From Paracoccaceae bacterium (GTDB lineage Bacteria; Pseudomonadota; Alphaproteobacteria; Rhodobacterales; Rhodobacteraceae): a stretch of DNA of 64,000 bases. The position numbers were made by a program, and so were the translations under genes. Location: NCBI GenBank assembly GCA_028097405.1, contig JAOHEK010000004.1, forward strand, positions 1-64,000, in the 5' to 3' direction. Shown piece after piece: positions 1-9,038 of the stretch (the stretch's first letter is position 1; each line of letters starts with the position of its first letter). Under the pieces are notes generated by a model. It was given only the letters and a program-made list of their open reading frames with translations. It was not told the origin of the DNA and did no database searches.

Positions 1-1285
1 ACCGGCCATTCTTGTCAACATTCCCGGCACCGCGGGGGCTGCCGCGACGCCGTTAGATGGTTATCCTATGGCCAAGCAGGGCAAGGGGCAGCAAGCGCTG
101 GCGATCTCATTTGTGGCGTCGTGCATCGGTGGCCTTTTGACGACCCTGATCGCGCTGGCGACCATGCCGGTTCTTGCGCGGGTTGGGTTTTATATGCACT
201 CGGTCGAAATGATCGTTGTCATGCTGTTCGGCATTTCGTTAATCGCCTCGATTGCAGCAAAGGACATGATTAAAGGTCTGATCGCGGGCTTTCTGGGCTT
301 GATGATCGGGTCCATCGGCACCGATGTTATCTTTGCCACACCGCGCGGCACCTTCGGTATTCTTGAGCTTTACGACGGTGTTCCGCTGATCCCGGCGCTG
401 GTGGGTTTGTTCGCCGTGTCCGAGGCCTTTGTCATCATCGAAAAGCGCGTGATCATCAACCGCGACGCCCAAGTCAAAAAAGCCAGTTGGAACGACACAT
501 TCGAAGGTGTGTCCATTGCCCTGAAACGTTGGTGGCACATCGTCTGGACGTCGATCATCGGTCTTGTCATCGGGGTTATTCCGGGTGCCGGCGCCTCCAT
601 CGCAAGTTTTGTCGCCTATCAGCAATCGCGCAGTTTCTCGAAGACCCCGGAGTTGTACGGAACAGGCCACCCCGAAGGGTTGATCGCACCGGAATCCGCC
701 AACAACGGCGTGACCTCTGGCACATTGGTGCCATTGTTGGTGCTGGGCATACCGGGCGGTGCGACCGCTGCGATCATGCTGGTGGTGATGCAATTTCACG
801 GCGTCAGCTTTGGCCCATCATTATTCGAGGATTCACCAAAGATCGGCTACGGAATGTTCATGGCGATGGCGGTCAGCTACGTGGTGATGATTTTCACCAT
901 CCTGCCCTTAAGCCGTTACATGAGCCATGTGACTACGATCCCTACGATCTATCTTGCGCCGATGATCATCAGCTTCACCCTTGTGGGTGGGTTTGTACCG
1001 CGCGAGTACATGTTCGACATGTACCTTGCACTTGCCTTCGGGGTGCTAGGCTATATCGCGCGCCGCACCGGCTATCATGTCGCGGCCATTTTGATCGGGG
1101 TCATTCTTGGACCGCTTTTGGAAAAGTACTTCCTTTGGTCGCTTAGAAAATCTGACGGCGACATCATGGTCTTGTTCTCATCAACGCTGGGCAACATCCT
1201 TTGGGTCGCTTTCGCCGCGTCGATTATCCTGCCCCTTGTCTTTGGCAAAAGGCGCAAACGAAAGTCGGAGGTACCAGCGGAATGA
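1..1285 (+). CDS. TctA-family tripartite tricarboxylate transporter permease (5' end outside window)
   Basis: Large integral-membrane subunit of a tripartite tricarboxylate transporter, which takes up carboxylates together with a small membrane subunit (TctB) and a periplasmic binding protein (TctC). The reading frame is open from base 2, before the first ATG at 68, and that stretch reads LVNIPGTAGAAATPLDGYP, the glycine-rich signature of TctA. The gene therefore begins upstream; 427 codons are visible and TctA is usually about 500 residues. Many hydrophobic segments follow, with a second conserved stretch GVIPGAGASIASFV. TctB and TctC are not in the window. The stop overlaps the next start by 4 bp (ATGA), so it is translationally linked to the LVIVD, OsmC and molybdenum-hydroxylase genes. 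The substrate is unknown; the context suggests a carboxylate that the hydroxylase oxidises. Confidence 0.93.
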   Translation, partial: PAILVNIPGTAGAAATPLDGYPMAKQGKGQQALAISFVASCIGGLLTTLIALATMPVLARVGFYMHSVEMIVVMLFGISLIASIAAKDMIKGLIAGFLGLMIGSIGTDVIFATPRGTFGILELYDGVPLIPALVGLFAVSEAFVIIEKRVIINRDAQVKKASWNDTFEGVSIALKRWWHIVWTSIIGLVIGVIPGAGASIASFVAYQQSRSFSKTPELYGTGHPEGLIAPESANNGVTSGTLVPLLVLGIPGGATAAIMLVVMQFHGVSFGPSLFEDSPKIGYGMFMAMAVSYVVMIFTILPLSRYMSHVTTIPTIYLAPMIISFTLVGGFVPREYMFDMYLALAFGVLGYIARRTGYHVAAILIGVILGPLLEKYFLWSLRKSDGDIMVLFSSTLGNILWVAFAASIILPLVFGKRRKRKSEVPAE

Positions 1286-2541
1286 AACGTGAGATCGAAT
1301 GGGAGCTGGAACGTAACATCCGCCGCCTTGGGCATTTGGATATTGCCGGGGGTGGGCAGGTCGTGGTGCAGGATGGCTATGCTTATATCGGCCACATGGA
1401 CGCGCCCATGGGCACCTCGATCATAGATGTGAGTGACCCTTCAAACCCAATTGTCGTATCCCACATCGCCCCGCCCGACGACTGGTCGCACACTCACAAG
1501 GTGCGGGTTGTCGGCGACATCATGATCACCAACGTCGAGCAGGCCAAACGGCACTTTCTGCGCAAAGGTGACAAGATCGCCAGATTACGCGCTGATGGCC
1601 TGTCAGATGCACAGATCGCCGACAGACTAAGCGTAAAGCTGTCGCAAATCCCCGAACTTGAGGACGCAATAGCGCGCGGCTATCACGACGGCGGTTTCCG
1701 CGTTTGGGACATTTCTGACAAGACCGCGCCGAAATTGCTGTCTTATATCCGAACCCACGGGTTTGGCGTGCATCGGTTCGATATGGACGAAAGCTATGCC
1801 TATATCTCGACCGAGATGGAGGGCTATGTCGGCAATATCCTTGTGATCTATGATCTGGCAAACCCTTCAAACCCAACGGAATTATCGCGCTGGCATATGC
1901 CCGGGCAGCATTTTGCGGCAGGCGAAACCCCCACTTGGACGGGCTATGGCAATCGTCTGCACCACGCTATGCGCTCGGGCGACGAGCTTTGGGCGGCGGT
2001 TTGGAACGCGGGATACCGGGTGCTGGACGTCAGCGACATCACCAATCCGAAGGTAATCGGAAGTTACCGCTTTCCAGAAGCCATTCCCGAACCGACCCAC
2101 ACGATCATGCCGTTAGAGCAGATGATCGATGGCAAGCGCTTTGCCATCGCCATTGACGAGGAGCACAGTCACGTACCCGGCCGCCTGCACGGCTTTATCT
2201 GGGTGATAGATGTGACGGATCTGAACAACATGGAGCCCATCGCCGCGTGGGACCTGTCCGAACGCGCCTGCCCGTGGGTCGGCGATCCGGGCGCGCGTTT
2301 CGGCGGGCACCAGTTTCGCGAAAAACTGGACAGCACGTTGATTTATGCCACGTGGTTTGCCGGCGGCCTACGCGTGCTGGACGTGGCCGACCCCTATTCG
2401 CCCACAGAGGTTGCGCATTACATGGTGCCGGGCGCCGATGGCACGCCGCCGCAATCCAACGATGTGGATGTTGATGATGCTGGGCTGATCTATCTGCTTG
2501 ATCGCAACAACGGCCTCGAAATTCTGGAGATGACCCTATGA
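1282..2541 (+). CDS. LVIVD-repeat beta-propeller-like protein with a helical insertion
   Basis: A 419-residue protein built from repeats of the LVIVD type, a beta-propeller-like fold. Repeat cores seen are SIIDVSDPSNP, FRVWDISDKTAP, ILVIYDLANPSNP, YRVLDVSDITNP and LRVLDVADPYSP. I chose ATG 1282 because it overlaps the tctA stop as ATGA; an earlier in-frame start would run deep into tctA. Residues about 87-137 do not look like propeller: they form a charged helical segment with RLRADGLSDAQIADRL, resembling a helix-turn-helix, between two repeats. No signal peptide is evident. The biochemical role of this family is not known to me; the operon ties it to a TctA transporter and an IorAB-like hydroxylase. 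Confidence 0.85.
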   Translation: MKREIEWELERNIRRLGHLDIAGGGQVVVQDGYAYIGHMDAPMGTSIIDVSDPSNPIVVSHIAPPDDWSHTHKVRVVGDIMITNVEQAKRHFLRKGDKIARLRADGLSDAQIADRLSVKLSQIPELEDAIARGYHDGGFRVWDISDKTAPKLLSYIRTHGFGVHRFDMDESYAYISTEMEGYVGNILVIYDLANPSNPTELSRWHMPGQHFAAGETPTWTGYGNRLHHAMRSGDELWAAVWNAGYRVLDVSDITNPKVIGSYRFPEAIPEPTHTIMPLEQMIDGKRFAIAIDEEHSHVPGRLHGFIWVIDVTDLNNMEPIAAWDLSERACPWVGDPGARFGGHQFREKLDSTLIYATWFAGGLRVLDVADPYSPTEVAHYMVPGADGTPPQSNDVDVDDAGLIYLLDRNNGLEILEMTL

Positions 2542-3017
2542 ACGACCCTGACCTTCTTGCACCCAGCGTAGACCCGAACAAGAAAGCCCTTGGCATTCGC
2601 CGTGTGAGCGCGCGCAACGAGGCATCGACCCGGTCGGTGATGATGGTGCGCGACCATGTGGTGATCACCGACGAGAAAGAATCCAACACCGGCCCGACCC
2701 CGCTTGAGATGACGCTGTCGTCCCTACTGGGTTGCGAAGGCGTGATCATCAACCGCTGTGCAGAGGCCATGAAATTTTCATATACGGCGGTGGATATGGA
2801 AGCTGACGGTGAAGTGGACCAGCGCGGCAGTCGCGGAGTTCAGGGCGTGCGGCCCTACTTTAACTGGGTCAAACTGAAAATCCGCGTGCACACGGATGAG
2901 ACCCAAGACCGATTCGAGCGTCTGACCAAAAATGTCGAATATCGATGCCCGGTTATGAACCTGTTCAAATCCGCAGATGTCGATGTTCAAATCATGTGGG
3001 AGCGCATCGAACCGTGA
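2538..3017 (+). CDS. OsmC/Ohr-family protein
   Basis: A 159-residue protein of the OsmC superfamily, whose characterised members reduce organic peroxides with a pair of cysteines. Family features are the central GPTPLEMTLSSLLGCEG helix carrying the first cysteine and the C-terminal YRCPVMNLF segment carrying the second. The start overlaps the LVIVD stop (ATGA) and its stop overlaps the next start (GTGA). Inside a molybdenum-hydroxylase operon it may deal with peroxide by-products or have a distinct thiol role; that is inference. Confidence 0.88.
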   Translation: MNDPDLLAPSVDPNKKALGIRRVSARNEASTRSVMMVRDHVVITDEKESNTGPTPLEMTLSSLLGCEGVIINRCAEAMKFSYTAVDMEADGEVDQRGSRGVQGVRPYFNWVKLKIRVHTDETQDRFERLTKNVEYRCPVMNLFKSADVDVQIMWERIEP

Positions 3018-3469
3018 CCCTGTCGCTGACCATCAACGGTAAAACGCATGAGGTCAGATCCGACCCCGACACACCGTTGATCTATGTGCTGCGGGACGAA
3101 TTGGGGCTTAAGGGAACGAAACTGGGTTGCGGGCTGGAACAATGCGGCGCTTGTGCGGTGCTTGTGAACGGTCAAGCCGTGCTATCTTGTGTTAGTGCGG
3201 TTGAGGCTTTCGACACAAAAGAGATCACAACCATCGAAGGTATCTCGGGCACTGAAATTGGCCGTGCCGTCCAAGACGCGTTTCTTAAAATGTCCGCGGC
3301 GCAATGCGGATATTGCACCGCAGGTCTTGTTGTTGCGACGACCGCCCTTCTCTCGCGCACGCCCGCACCTGACGACGACATGATTACCCAAGCCCTGACC
3401 CCGCACCTATGCCGCTGCGGGTCACACCCAAGGGTATTGCGTGCTGTGGCGCGGGCCTCGAACAGGTGA
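3014..3469 (+). CDS. [2Fe-2S] subunit of an IorA/NicA-type molybdenum hydroxylase
   Basis: Small iron-sulphur subunit, 151 residues, the usual length for IorA-type proteins. Plant-type cluster ligands are in GCGLEQCGACAVLVNG plus the downstream SC, and the second, four-helix-domain cluster is in QCGYCTAG and HLCRCGSH. It would pass electrons from the molybdopterin subunit encoded next. I chose GTG 3014 because it forms a GTGA overlap with the osmC stop and lies just before the first beta strand (LSLTINGKTHEV). No FAD subunit gene is nearby, which fits the two-subunit isoquinoline-oxidoreductase/nicotinate-dehydrogenase class that donates to a cytochrome or quinone acceptor. Confidence 0.92.
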   Translation: MTLSLTINGKTHEVRSDPDTPLIYVLRDELGLKGTKLGCGLEQCGACAVLVNGQAVLSCVSAVEAFDTKEITTIEGISGTEIGRAVQDAFLKMSAAQCGYCTAGLVVATTALLSRTPAPDDDMITQALTPHLCRCGSHPRVLRAVARASNR

Positions 3470-5580
3470 GCCTTGATGCGCATACGTTGATTGCCGATTG
3501 GATCACGTTTGAGGGTGATCGACTTCTGATCCACACCGGTAAGGTCGATATTGGCCAGCGTATCTCAACCGCGTTAATCCAAATCACACATGAGGAACTG
3601 ACGATCCCATGGGGCCGGATCGACATCGCGCCGGTGCGCACCGGTCATGCCCCTGACGAGGGGATCACGTCGGGCAGCAATTCCGTTGAACAATCGGGAT
3701 ATGCCTTGCGAAGCGCGGCGATCACATTGCGGGAACACATGATTATGATGGCGGTCGCGCGACATGGTGCAGACGCCGCAGATTGGCAGTTGACCGATGG
3801 CGTCCTTTCGCTAAGTGGCACAAATCACCGGATTGAGCTGACTGACTTGATCCCAGATGTCGCGCCCGATGTGCCCGTGGATCAGGGCCATTTACCGGCA
3901 CATAGGGCACAGAACGATCTGCCGCGCCCGGAGATGTCAGGTCTTCGAAAAATGGTGCAGGGCGCGTTCACCTATGTGCATGACCTTGAGTGGCCCGACA
4001 TGGTGCACGCCCGCGTCATCCGGCCACCACACGCACGAGCGACCCTCAGGGACATTGATCCCAAGACCGTGGTTAACCTTAAGGCGGCGGGCTTTTCGAT
4101 CATCCGCGATGGAAGCTTCCTCGCCCTCGCCGGGACGAAAGAATGGCCCGTCATCAAGGCGGCCACCAAACTGTCAGGCGCATGTGATTGGGATTTGGGC
4201 GCAGGCTTGCCCGCCAAAAATGTGTTCGATGCACTCAACCCTAAAGATGCCCAGCGGTTTCTGGTTGTTGACGGCACGCCGACGTCTAAGCCAATTCCAG
4301 ATACCAACCCAAATCTCGACCACACCGCGCGCTTTGAGCGCCCATACCAGATACACGGATCGCTCGCCCCTTCGGCGGCACTTGCCCATTGGACCGGCGA
4401 AAAGCTTAAGCTGCACAGTCACAGCCAAGGCATCTATCCCCTGCGCGATAGCATCGCCGACAGCCTTGGGCTTGCGCTGGAACAAGTCGAAATCACCCAT
4501 GTTCCCGGCTCAGGTTGTTATGGCCATGGGGGCGCTGATGACGCGGGTTTCGAAGCCTGCCTTGTCGCAATGGCACTGCCGGGCACGCCAGTTTTACTAA
4601 AATGGAGCCGCGAAGACGAGCACGCATGGGAACCTTTTGCATCGGCCATGGCGGTAGAGCTTGCAGCAGAGATGGAAGGCGGCAAAATCAAAGCATACTC
4701 GGCCCAAGTTTTCAGTGACACGCATCGGGGACGCCCCCGCCCCGGACCGAACCGAACGGGCCCTGCCCGCCTTCTTGCCAATCACTTTCGCGCTGACCCC
4801 ATTGGGCCGATTGCGACGGCTCCAAACCTTGGTAAACATGCCGGAATGCATCGCAATCTTGAGCCGGTTTACGCGTTTGCCGAAACCCATCTGGTCAAAA
4901 ATCTGGTTACTGATCTACCACACCGCACCTCGGCGATGCGATGCCTAGGAGCCGCCGCCAACATCTTTGCGCTTGAAAGCTTTATGGATGAACTGGCGCG
5001 CGGCCAATCCATCCCACCGTTTGAATTTCGCCGCGCGCATCTTGAAGACCCGCGCGCCTTGGGCGTGTTGGCTGAATTGGAACGACAGGTGAGTCTACGC
5101 CCTGCGATGGCCGATGGCAGCGGGCGCGGTATCGCCTATGCGCAATACAAAAACAAGATGACCCGCGTCGGAATTTCGGTTGAGCTTGACGTAAATGATC
5201 GCGCCGAGATACGTCTGTTGGATGCGCGCATCGTGGCCGATGCGGGCCGGGTGATTGATGCTGACGGGTTAACGGCGCAACTTGAGGGCGGATTTCTTCA
5301 GGCCGCGAGCTGGACGCTTTACGAGCAAGCAACATGGGACCAAGGCGGCATTCAATCACGTGATTGGGACAGCTATCCGGTCATCCGGTTCGATAATGTA
5401 CCAAACATCGAGGTGACATTACTGGATCACCCGAACGCCGCGTCGGTGGGTGCCGGAGAAGCCTCGCCCGGACCGGCAATCGCAGCAATCGCAAACGCGG
5501 TCTTCGATGCCACAAACATTCGTATGAGACGCATGCCTTTTACGCCAGACGCAATCAGGCAAACGGCGGCGGCCGAATGA
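3466..5580 (+). CDS. Molybdopterin-binding subunit of an IorB/NicB-type hydroxylase
   Basis: Catalytic subunit, about 704 residues from GTG 3466, which again makes a GTGA overlap with the preceding stop; an ATG at 3409 is possible but would overlap the [2Fe-2S] gene by 61 bp. Hallmarks are the GCYGHGGADDAGFEA stretch (IorB-like YGHNGADD motif), MRCLGAAANIFALESFMDELA-like cofactor helix near residue 490, and VGAGEASPG near residue 660, holding the glutamate expected to act as catalytic base. It hydroxylates an unknown aromatic or N-heterocyclic carbon using water. It is somewhat shorter than IorB (about 780 residues), mainly at the N-terminus. It closes the operon. Confidence 0.88.
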   Translation: MSLDAHTLIADWITFEGDRLLIHTGKVDIGQRISTALIQITHEELTIPWGRIDIAPVRTGHAPDEGITSGSNSVEQSGYALRSAAITLREHMIMMAVARHGADAADWQLTDGVLSLSGTNHRIELTDLIPDVAPDVPVDQGHLPAHRAQNDLPRPEMSGLRKMVQGAFTYVHDLEWPDMVHARVIRPPHARATLRDIDPKTVVNLKAAGFSIIRDGSFLALAGTKEWPVIKAATKLSGACDWDLGAGLPAKNVFDALNPKDAQRFLVVDGTPTSKPIPDTNPNLDHTARFERPYQIHGSLAPSAALAHWTGEKLKLHSHSQGIYPLRDSIADSLGLALEQVEITHVPGSGCYGHGGADDAGFEACLVAMALPGTPVLLKWSREDEHAWEPFASAMAVELAAEMEGGKIKAYSAQVFSDTHRGRPRPGPNRTGPARLLANHFRADPIGPIATAPNLGKHAGMHRNLEPVYAFAETHLVKNLVTDLPHRTSAMRCLGAAANIFALESFMDELARGQSIPPFEFRRAHLEDPRALGVLAELERQVSLRPAMADGSGRGIAYAQYKNKMTRVGISVELDVNDRAEIRLLDARIVADAGRVIDADGLTAQLEGGFLQAASWTLYEQATWDQGGIQSRDWDSYPVIRFDNVPNIEVTLLDHPNAASVGAGEASPGPAIAAIANAVFDATNIRMRRMPFTPDAIRQTAAAE

Positions 5581-5593
5581 TCGCGTGGAGAGA

Positions 5594-5725
5594 TGCTGTC
5601 AGACGAACGCGAACCAGCCTCTGCTTGAAAGTGATTTCTCTTCGCTGACGTGGTTATAGACTGAGGCATTGACCGACCCGGATTTCTGCAAACATCGCAT
5701 GTGCCCGAACCGTAGGATTGGTCAG
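5594..5725 (-). mobile_element. Remnant of an IS6-type element (transposase C-terminus and end)
   Basis: Read on the minus strand, about 5725 to 5630 translates as RFGHMRCLQKSGSVNASVYN followed by a SLSSR-like tail, matching the C-terminal part of IS6-family transposases. It then runs into the end sequence that on the plus strand begins TGCTGTCAGAC. The same end recurs at 44877 and 50535. The usual C-terminal tail before the stop is missing, so this is an internally deleted fragment. It abuts the stop of the molybdopterin subunit gene. Confidence 0.65.
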
Positions 5726-5799
5726 ACACTCTGCGCGCGGTGTCTCGACAAGGGACACCAGCTATGAACGCTAGTTGAGCTCGGTCCGCTTCCTACGCC

Positions 5800-6017
5800 A
5801 ACCCATCGATTTAGTGTCGTGTGATCGACGCGGACCCCATACTTGGCCAAGATTTCTTCCAGTCCGCGATACCGCACGCCATATCTGACGTAAAAGAAGA
5901 TGGCATGTAAGATCACATGCTTAGGGAACTGCGCGCCTTTGAAGAAGATCATCGCACTACCTCATCGACAGACAAAGGGGTCTGATAGTGCATCGCTGCG
6001 TAGTTTGCGATAGAATC
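5800..6017 (-). mobile_element. 5' fragment of an IS6 (IS26-like) element
   Basis: On the minus strand a start at 5952 gives about 51 residues of a clear IS6 transposase N-terminus (FKGAQFPKHVILHAIFFYVR, then GLEEILAKYGVRVDHTTLNRW) before homology stops near 5800. Upstream, 6004-6017 is a degraded copy (two mismatches) of the 14-base terminal repeat of the element at 11809-12603. Everything 3' of codon 51 is lost. With the 5594-5725 remnant of a different IS6 type this fills 5581-6090, which holds no intact gene. Confidence 0.75.
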
Positions 6018-6090
6018 GAAAAAAGTAGCATCGATCCACAACCGCTTTCCGGTCGTCAGTAGATTTTGGAGGCCATGGTCAATCGCTTCG

Positions 6091-7008
6091 TTAAAAATCA
6101 GATTGCACCTGATTTTGCGGACAACGCAACAATAGCCCGATACAGAACGTCGCAAGATCTCCCAGAATGGAGAGACCGCGGTGCAATAAGGCGGCACCAA
6201 GAGCGGCGCCGGGGGCGACAAACAACTCAAGGCCGATCGCGATGATGCCGTCACGGACACCGACGCCGCCCGGTGCGCCCGGCATGAGGAAGCCTGCAAC
6301 CCAGGCTGTCGAAAAAATTGCAATGCAATGGCCAACTCCAATCGGTGATTGCGGCGCGACGACAAGCGTGATGAACCAAAGAGAAACACCAAGTACCGCA
6401 AAATTGGCGAGATGCAGAAGGATGGGTTCGACAAACCGTGCAATAACAATCTTTGGTCTGCCTGCGCGCCGCCAAAGGAACATCTGACCAGTCGTGAGAC
6501 CGATTGCGAGGATCACACCGCCTGCGATGATAGACCTGTTCACCCATCCTTCGGGCAGTTCGGCAGTGAGTAAGGCCAAAAGCCCAGGCGCAGCCAGTAG
6601 CATACCGCAGATGACGAAAACAGCAGTGCCCAAGAGGAAGCCGACCTCTAACAGAAGCGCACCCCCGATGCTGGCTGTCGTGACACCATCTTCCCGCGCG
6701 AGGACCGCTCGACCTATGAGGTGAGCAATGTTTCCGGGTATGTATTTGCCAATCTGCGACACCAGAAGTTGGCTCTCGGCGCGACCGCGTGGCAACTGGA
6801 TGTCGTAAACCCCAAGTGTTGCACGCCACGCTGCTGCTCCGATGCCTTGGGAAGCAATATAAAGTGTCAGGCCACCGGCCAGTCCCAGCCAGACCCAGCG
6901 CGATGCGAAATCCAGTAGCGGAAATTCCGAGGCACTGCGCCAGACCAGAAACGCAACGAATCCCAATGCAGCAAGCGTGCCAATGTATCGCGCAAAGCGC
7001 ATCATCAC
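6091..7008 (-). CDS. Flippase-like membrane protein (lysylphosphatidylglycerol-synthase TM/AglD-like family)
   Basis: A 305-residue protein with seven to eight hydrophobic segments and the family's central features: QIGKYIPGNIAHLIGRAVLA and GFLMPGAPGGVGVRDG. Members of this group are thought to flip lipid-linked sugars or act near lipid glycosylation. Here it ends a run of a methyltransferase and three glycosyltransferases, which fits a polyprenyl- or lipid-linked sugar pathway in the inner membrane. Its last ten residues (RCPQNQVQSDF region) look unlike a family C-terminus and lie 74 bp from the IS6 fragment, so the end may be altered by IS activity. The upstream stop lies 2 bp away. Confidence 0.8.
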   Translation of the reverse strand: MMMRFARYIGTLAALGFVAFLVWRSASEFPLLDFASRWVWLGLAGGLTLYIASQGIGAAAWRATLGVYDIQLPRGRAESQLLVSQIGKYIPGNIAHLIGRAVLAREDGVTTASIGGALLLEVGFLLGTAVFVICGMLLAAPGLLALLTAELPEGWVNRSIIAGGVILAIGLTTGQMFLWRRAGRPKIVIARFVEPILLHLANFAVLGVSLWFITLVVAPQSPIGVGHCIAIFSTAWVAGFLMPGAPGGVGVRDGIIAIGLELFVAPGAALGAALLHRGLSILGDLATFCIGLLLRCPQNQVQSDF

Positions 7009-7009
7009 G

Positions 7010-7849
7010 TCAGCTCTTACGCGCTACGATAAGAAAGCCGTTTCCCAGTTGTGTTCTCAAAAAGAGGCGTTGAATTTGACACGCTAACCGCATCACGATA
7101 GCGATTGGCGTAGACGAAAATAGCGGCCAGAAGCGACTCTCGACTGACCGATCACTGCCGCTTTCATTGGTTAGATTTTCTGTAGACTTTTCCGATTTTT
7201 CGGGCCTCTCAAGAACTTTTCCATAGGCCCGGGCGCGCCAAACTTCCATCACATTGGCCAACGGGAACCCATAGCACTCAATAGTTTCAACAACAAAGCC
7301 GGCCTCCGAAATAGCAGCAATCAGGTTGTCTTTGGTGTAGCGCCGGACGTGTCCGGCCCAGACATCTGCAGCATTCCAGCGCGATGGGTGGGCAGGCGTC
7401 GATAGGATCATCCGGCCACCGGATTTGAGATACGCCCGCCAATCCCGCATCGCGGCCACATCTTCCTCAAGATGTTCAATCACCTCAAAGGACATGATCA
7501 AATCAAACGTCTCTTTCCATGCGGGATCCAGTTCGGCTTGCAAGGTTACCGAGGCGGAAGATCCGTTTAGCTCCCTAGCAAGCCGTAGTGCGTCAGCGGA
7601 ACGATCCACGCCAAATGCCTCGAAACCTTCGTTAGCCAACTCTGAGATCAGAGCAGCAGGACCACACCCAATGTCCATAGCCCGGCATGCTCCAATTTTT
7701 CGGGCATGATGCAAGGCCCGGTCACGGCGCATCAGATACCGCGGCGCAGGTACCCATTGCAGCGCGGGCAAGGCAGGCCCGTAGTACTTATGGTGCTGCA
7801 CCAAGGGCTTTTCTGGATCAGCGATATGCGCGTCAGTCAGATCGGTCAT
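7010..7849 (-). CDS. Class I SAM-dependent methyltransferase
   Basis: A 279-residue cytosolic methyltransferase. The SAM site is seen as AMDIGCGPAALISELA (motif I), GVDRSADALRLA (motif II) and FDLIMSFEVIEHLEE (motif IV region), followed by LKSGGRMILSTPAHPSRWN. This pattern is shared with the UbiG/Coq3-like and sugar- or lipid-modifying methyltransferases often found in glycan clusters. The C-terminal 70 residues are hydrophobic and basic, possibly for membrane contact. It lies 4 bp after the glycosyltransferase gene and 1 bp before the flippase gene, so the three are co-transcribed. The substrate is unknown. Confidence 0.85.
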   Translation of the reverse strand: MTDLTDAHIADPEKPLVQHHKYYGPALPALQWVPAPRYLMRRDRALHHARKIGACRAMDIGCGPAALISELANEGFEAFGVDRSADALRLARELNGSSASVTLQAELDPAWKETFDLIMSFEVIEHLEEDVAAMRDWRAYLKSGGRMILSTPAHPSRWNAADVWAGHVRRYTKDNLIAAISEAGFVVETIECYGFPLANVMEVWRARAYGKVLERPEKSEKSTENLTNESGSDRSVESRFWPLFSSTPIAIVMRLACQIQRLFLRTQLGNGFLIVARKS

Positions 7850-7853
7850 GATG

Positions 7854-9038
7854 TTATCCAGTCACTTGATTGGAGTTTGCGATGATACGTTTGAAACGTT
7901 CCGCGATGTCTTTGGGTCTAGCGTTCTGTAGCTGGTCTAGTGGCATGGGTGCGTAGCCCTCCGCTTGCGACCGTTCAATTGCGTCTAGCAGGGCATCTGG
8001 GTCCGAATGTGGCACCAACGTCAAACCTTGACCGGGCGTAAATGTCTCAATAATGGCGGGGGACGCACGGGTAATCACGGCACGGCCGGCAAAGAGCGAT
8101 TGGTAAACCTTGTTGGGCACTACCGAAGCTGCTTTTCGCGAAGCGCCGAAAATACCCAAACATATGTCAGACGCGGCAATGGCGTCGACCAACGACGTAT
8201 ATGGCAGCCATTCTTCCCACGTCACATGTCTGGCGTCCTTATTCGCAAGGGCGGCTTCGAGCTTTGGTCGATCCTGTCCGGTACCTATGATGTGCCAGTC
8301 AATCCCTTGGCCACGGGCGCTGAGGGCAGCAGCCAGAATTGTTTCAATACCGTGCAGCGGGATAAGCTGGCCATAAAAAAGTACCTTCGGACGGCTGTTG
8401 TCGGGAATGGCGGGGTCCAAACGAGGGAACTGCTCCAACTCAGCGCCGACGGGAACCGCTGCGGTTTTGTCCGCAGTCAGGCCGAATAATTCCGCGATGT
8501 AGTCCGCATGAGCCTCTGTATCCAGCAGCACCTTGTCCGCCGCCCGTGCCGCCAGCCACTCGACAGCCCAAAGCAGGTTAGCTGCAGGCCCATGCCGTGA
8601 TACCATATGCCGGTCGTTCACGACGGTATCATAAAGTGACAAAAACATGTCCCAAACGATGTCTTGCCCACGCAGCTTGGCGAAGGGCCACAAAACCAGA
8701 ACATCCAATGCGCCCAGATAAGGAACGATCACGACCGCGTCTGCCGGGCTGCGCAAAAACCGGGTTATGAGAACGGGATACCAAAGCAAGGCCCGGATCA
8801 AGGCGATTGCCAAAGTACGAACCCCCATCTGGCTTTTGTCCGCGTGGTTGGGCCAGACCTCAGCGTGGATTTCGACGAGATCGGTGTCGGTTTCCTTTAA
8901 TCCATTGCGCAAAATGCGTGTGCGCGCCTTGCTCAGATCGTAGGTGCCCCAAAACAAGACGCGGTTGGCCATAGAAGACTGTGGAGCCGCGTCACTGGCA
9001 GCGTCGAATGGGGTGTTCGCAACGATGGGTGACATCAT
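7854..9038 (-). CDS. Glycosyltransferase, GT4-like (GT-B fold)
   Basis: A 394-residue GT-B-type glycosyltransferase. The C-terminal nucleotide-sugar half shows KVLFYGQLIPLHGIETILAA, WHIIGTGQDRPKLEAAL and the conserved GIFGASRKAASVVPNKVYQSL helix region with the late glutamate (SPAIIETF). It transfers a sugar from an activated donor to a growing glycan on the inner face of the membrane. I chose ATG 9038, which forms an ATGA overlap with the preceding stop; longer starts would lie inside the upstream gene. A hydrophobic stretch (RALLWYPVLITRFLR) may hold it at the membrane. Confidence 0.85.
   Translation of the reverse strand: MMSPIVANTPFDAASDAAPQSSMANRVLFWGTYDLSKARTRILRNGLKETDTDLVEIHAEVWPNHADKSQMGVRTLAIALIRALLWYPVLITRFLRSPADAVVIVPYLGALDVLVLWPFAKLRGQDIVWDMFLSLYDTVVNDRHMVSRHGPAANLLWAVEWLAARAADKVLLDTEAHADYIAELFGLTADKTAAVPVGAELEQFPRLDPAIPDNSRPKVLFYGQLIPLHGIETILAAALSARGQGIDWHIIGTGQDRPKLEAALANKDARHVTWEEWLPYTSLVDAIAASDICLGIFGASRKAASVVPNKVYQSLFAGRAVITRASPAIIETFTPGQGLTLVPHSDPDALLDAIERSQAEGYAPMPLDQLQNARPKDIAERFKRIIANSNQVTG

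Noticed and set aside
3409-3465. ATG 3409 as start of the IorB-like subunit
   Set aside because: It would overlap the preceding gene by 61 bp; GTG 3466 continues the 4-bp overlap pattern of the operon.
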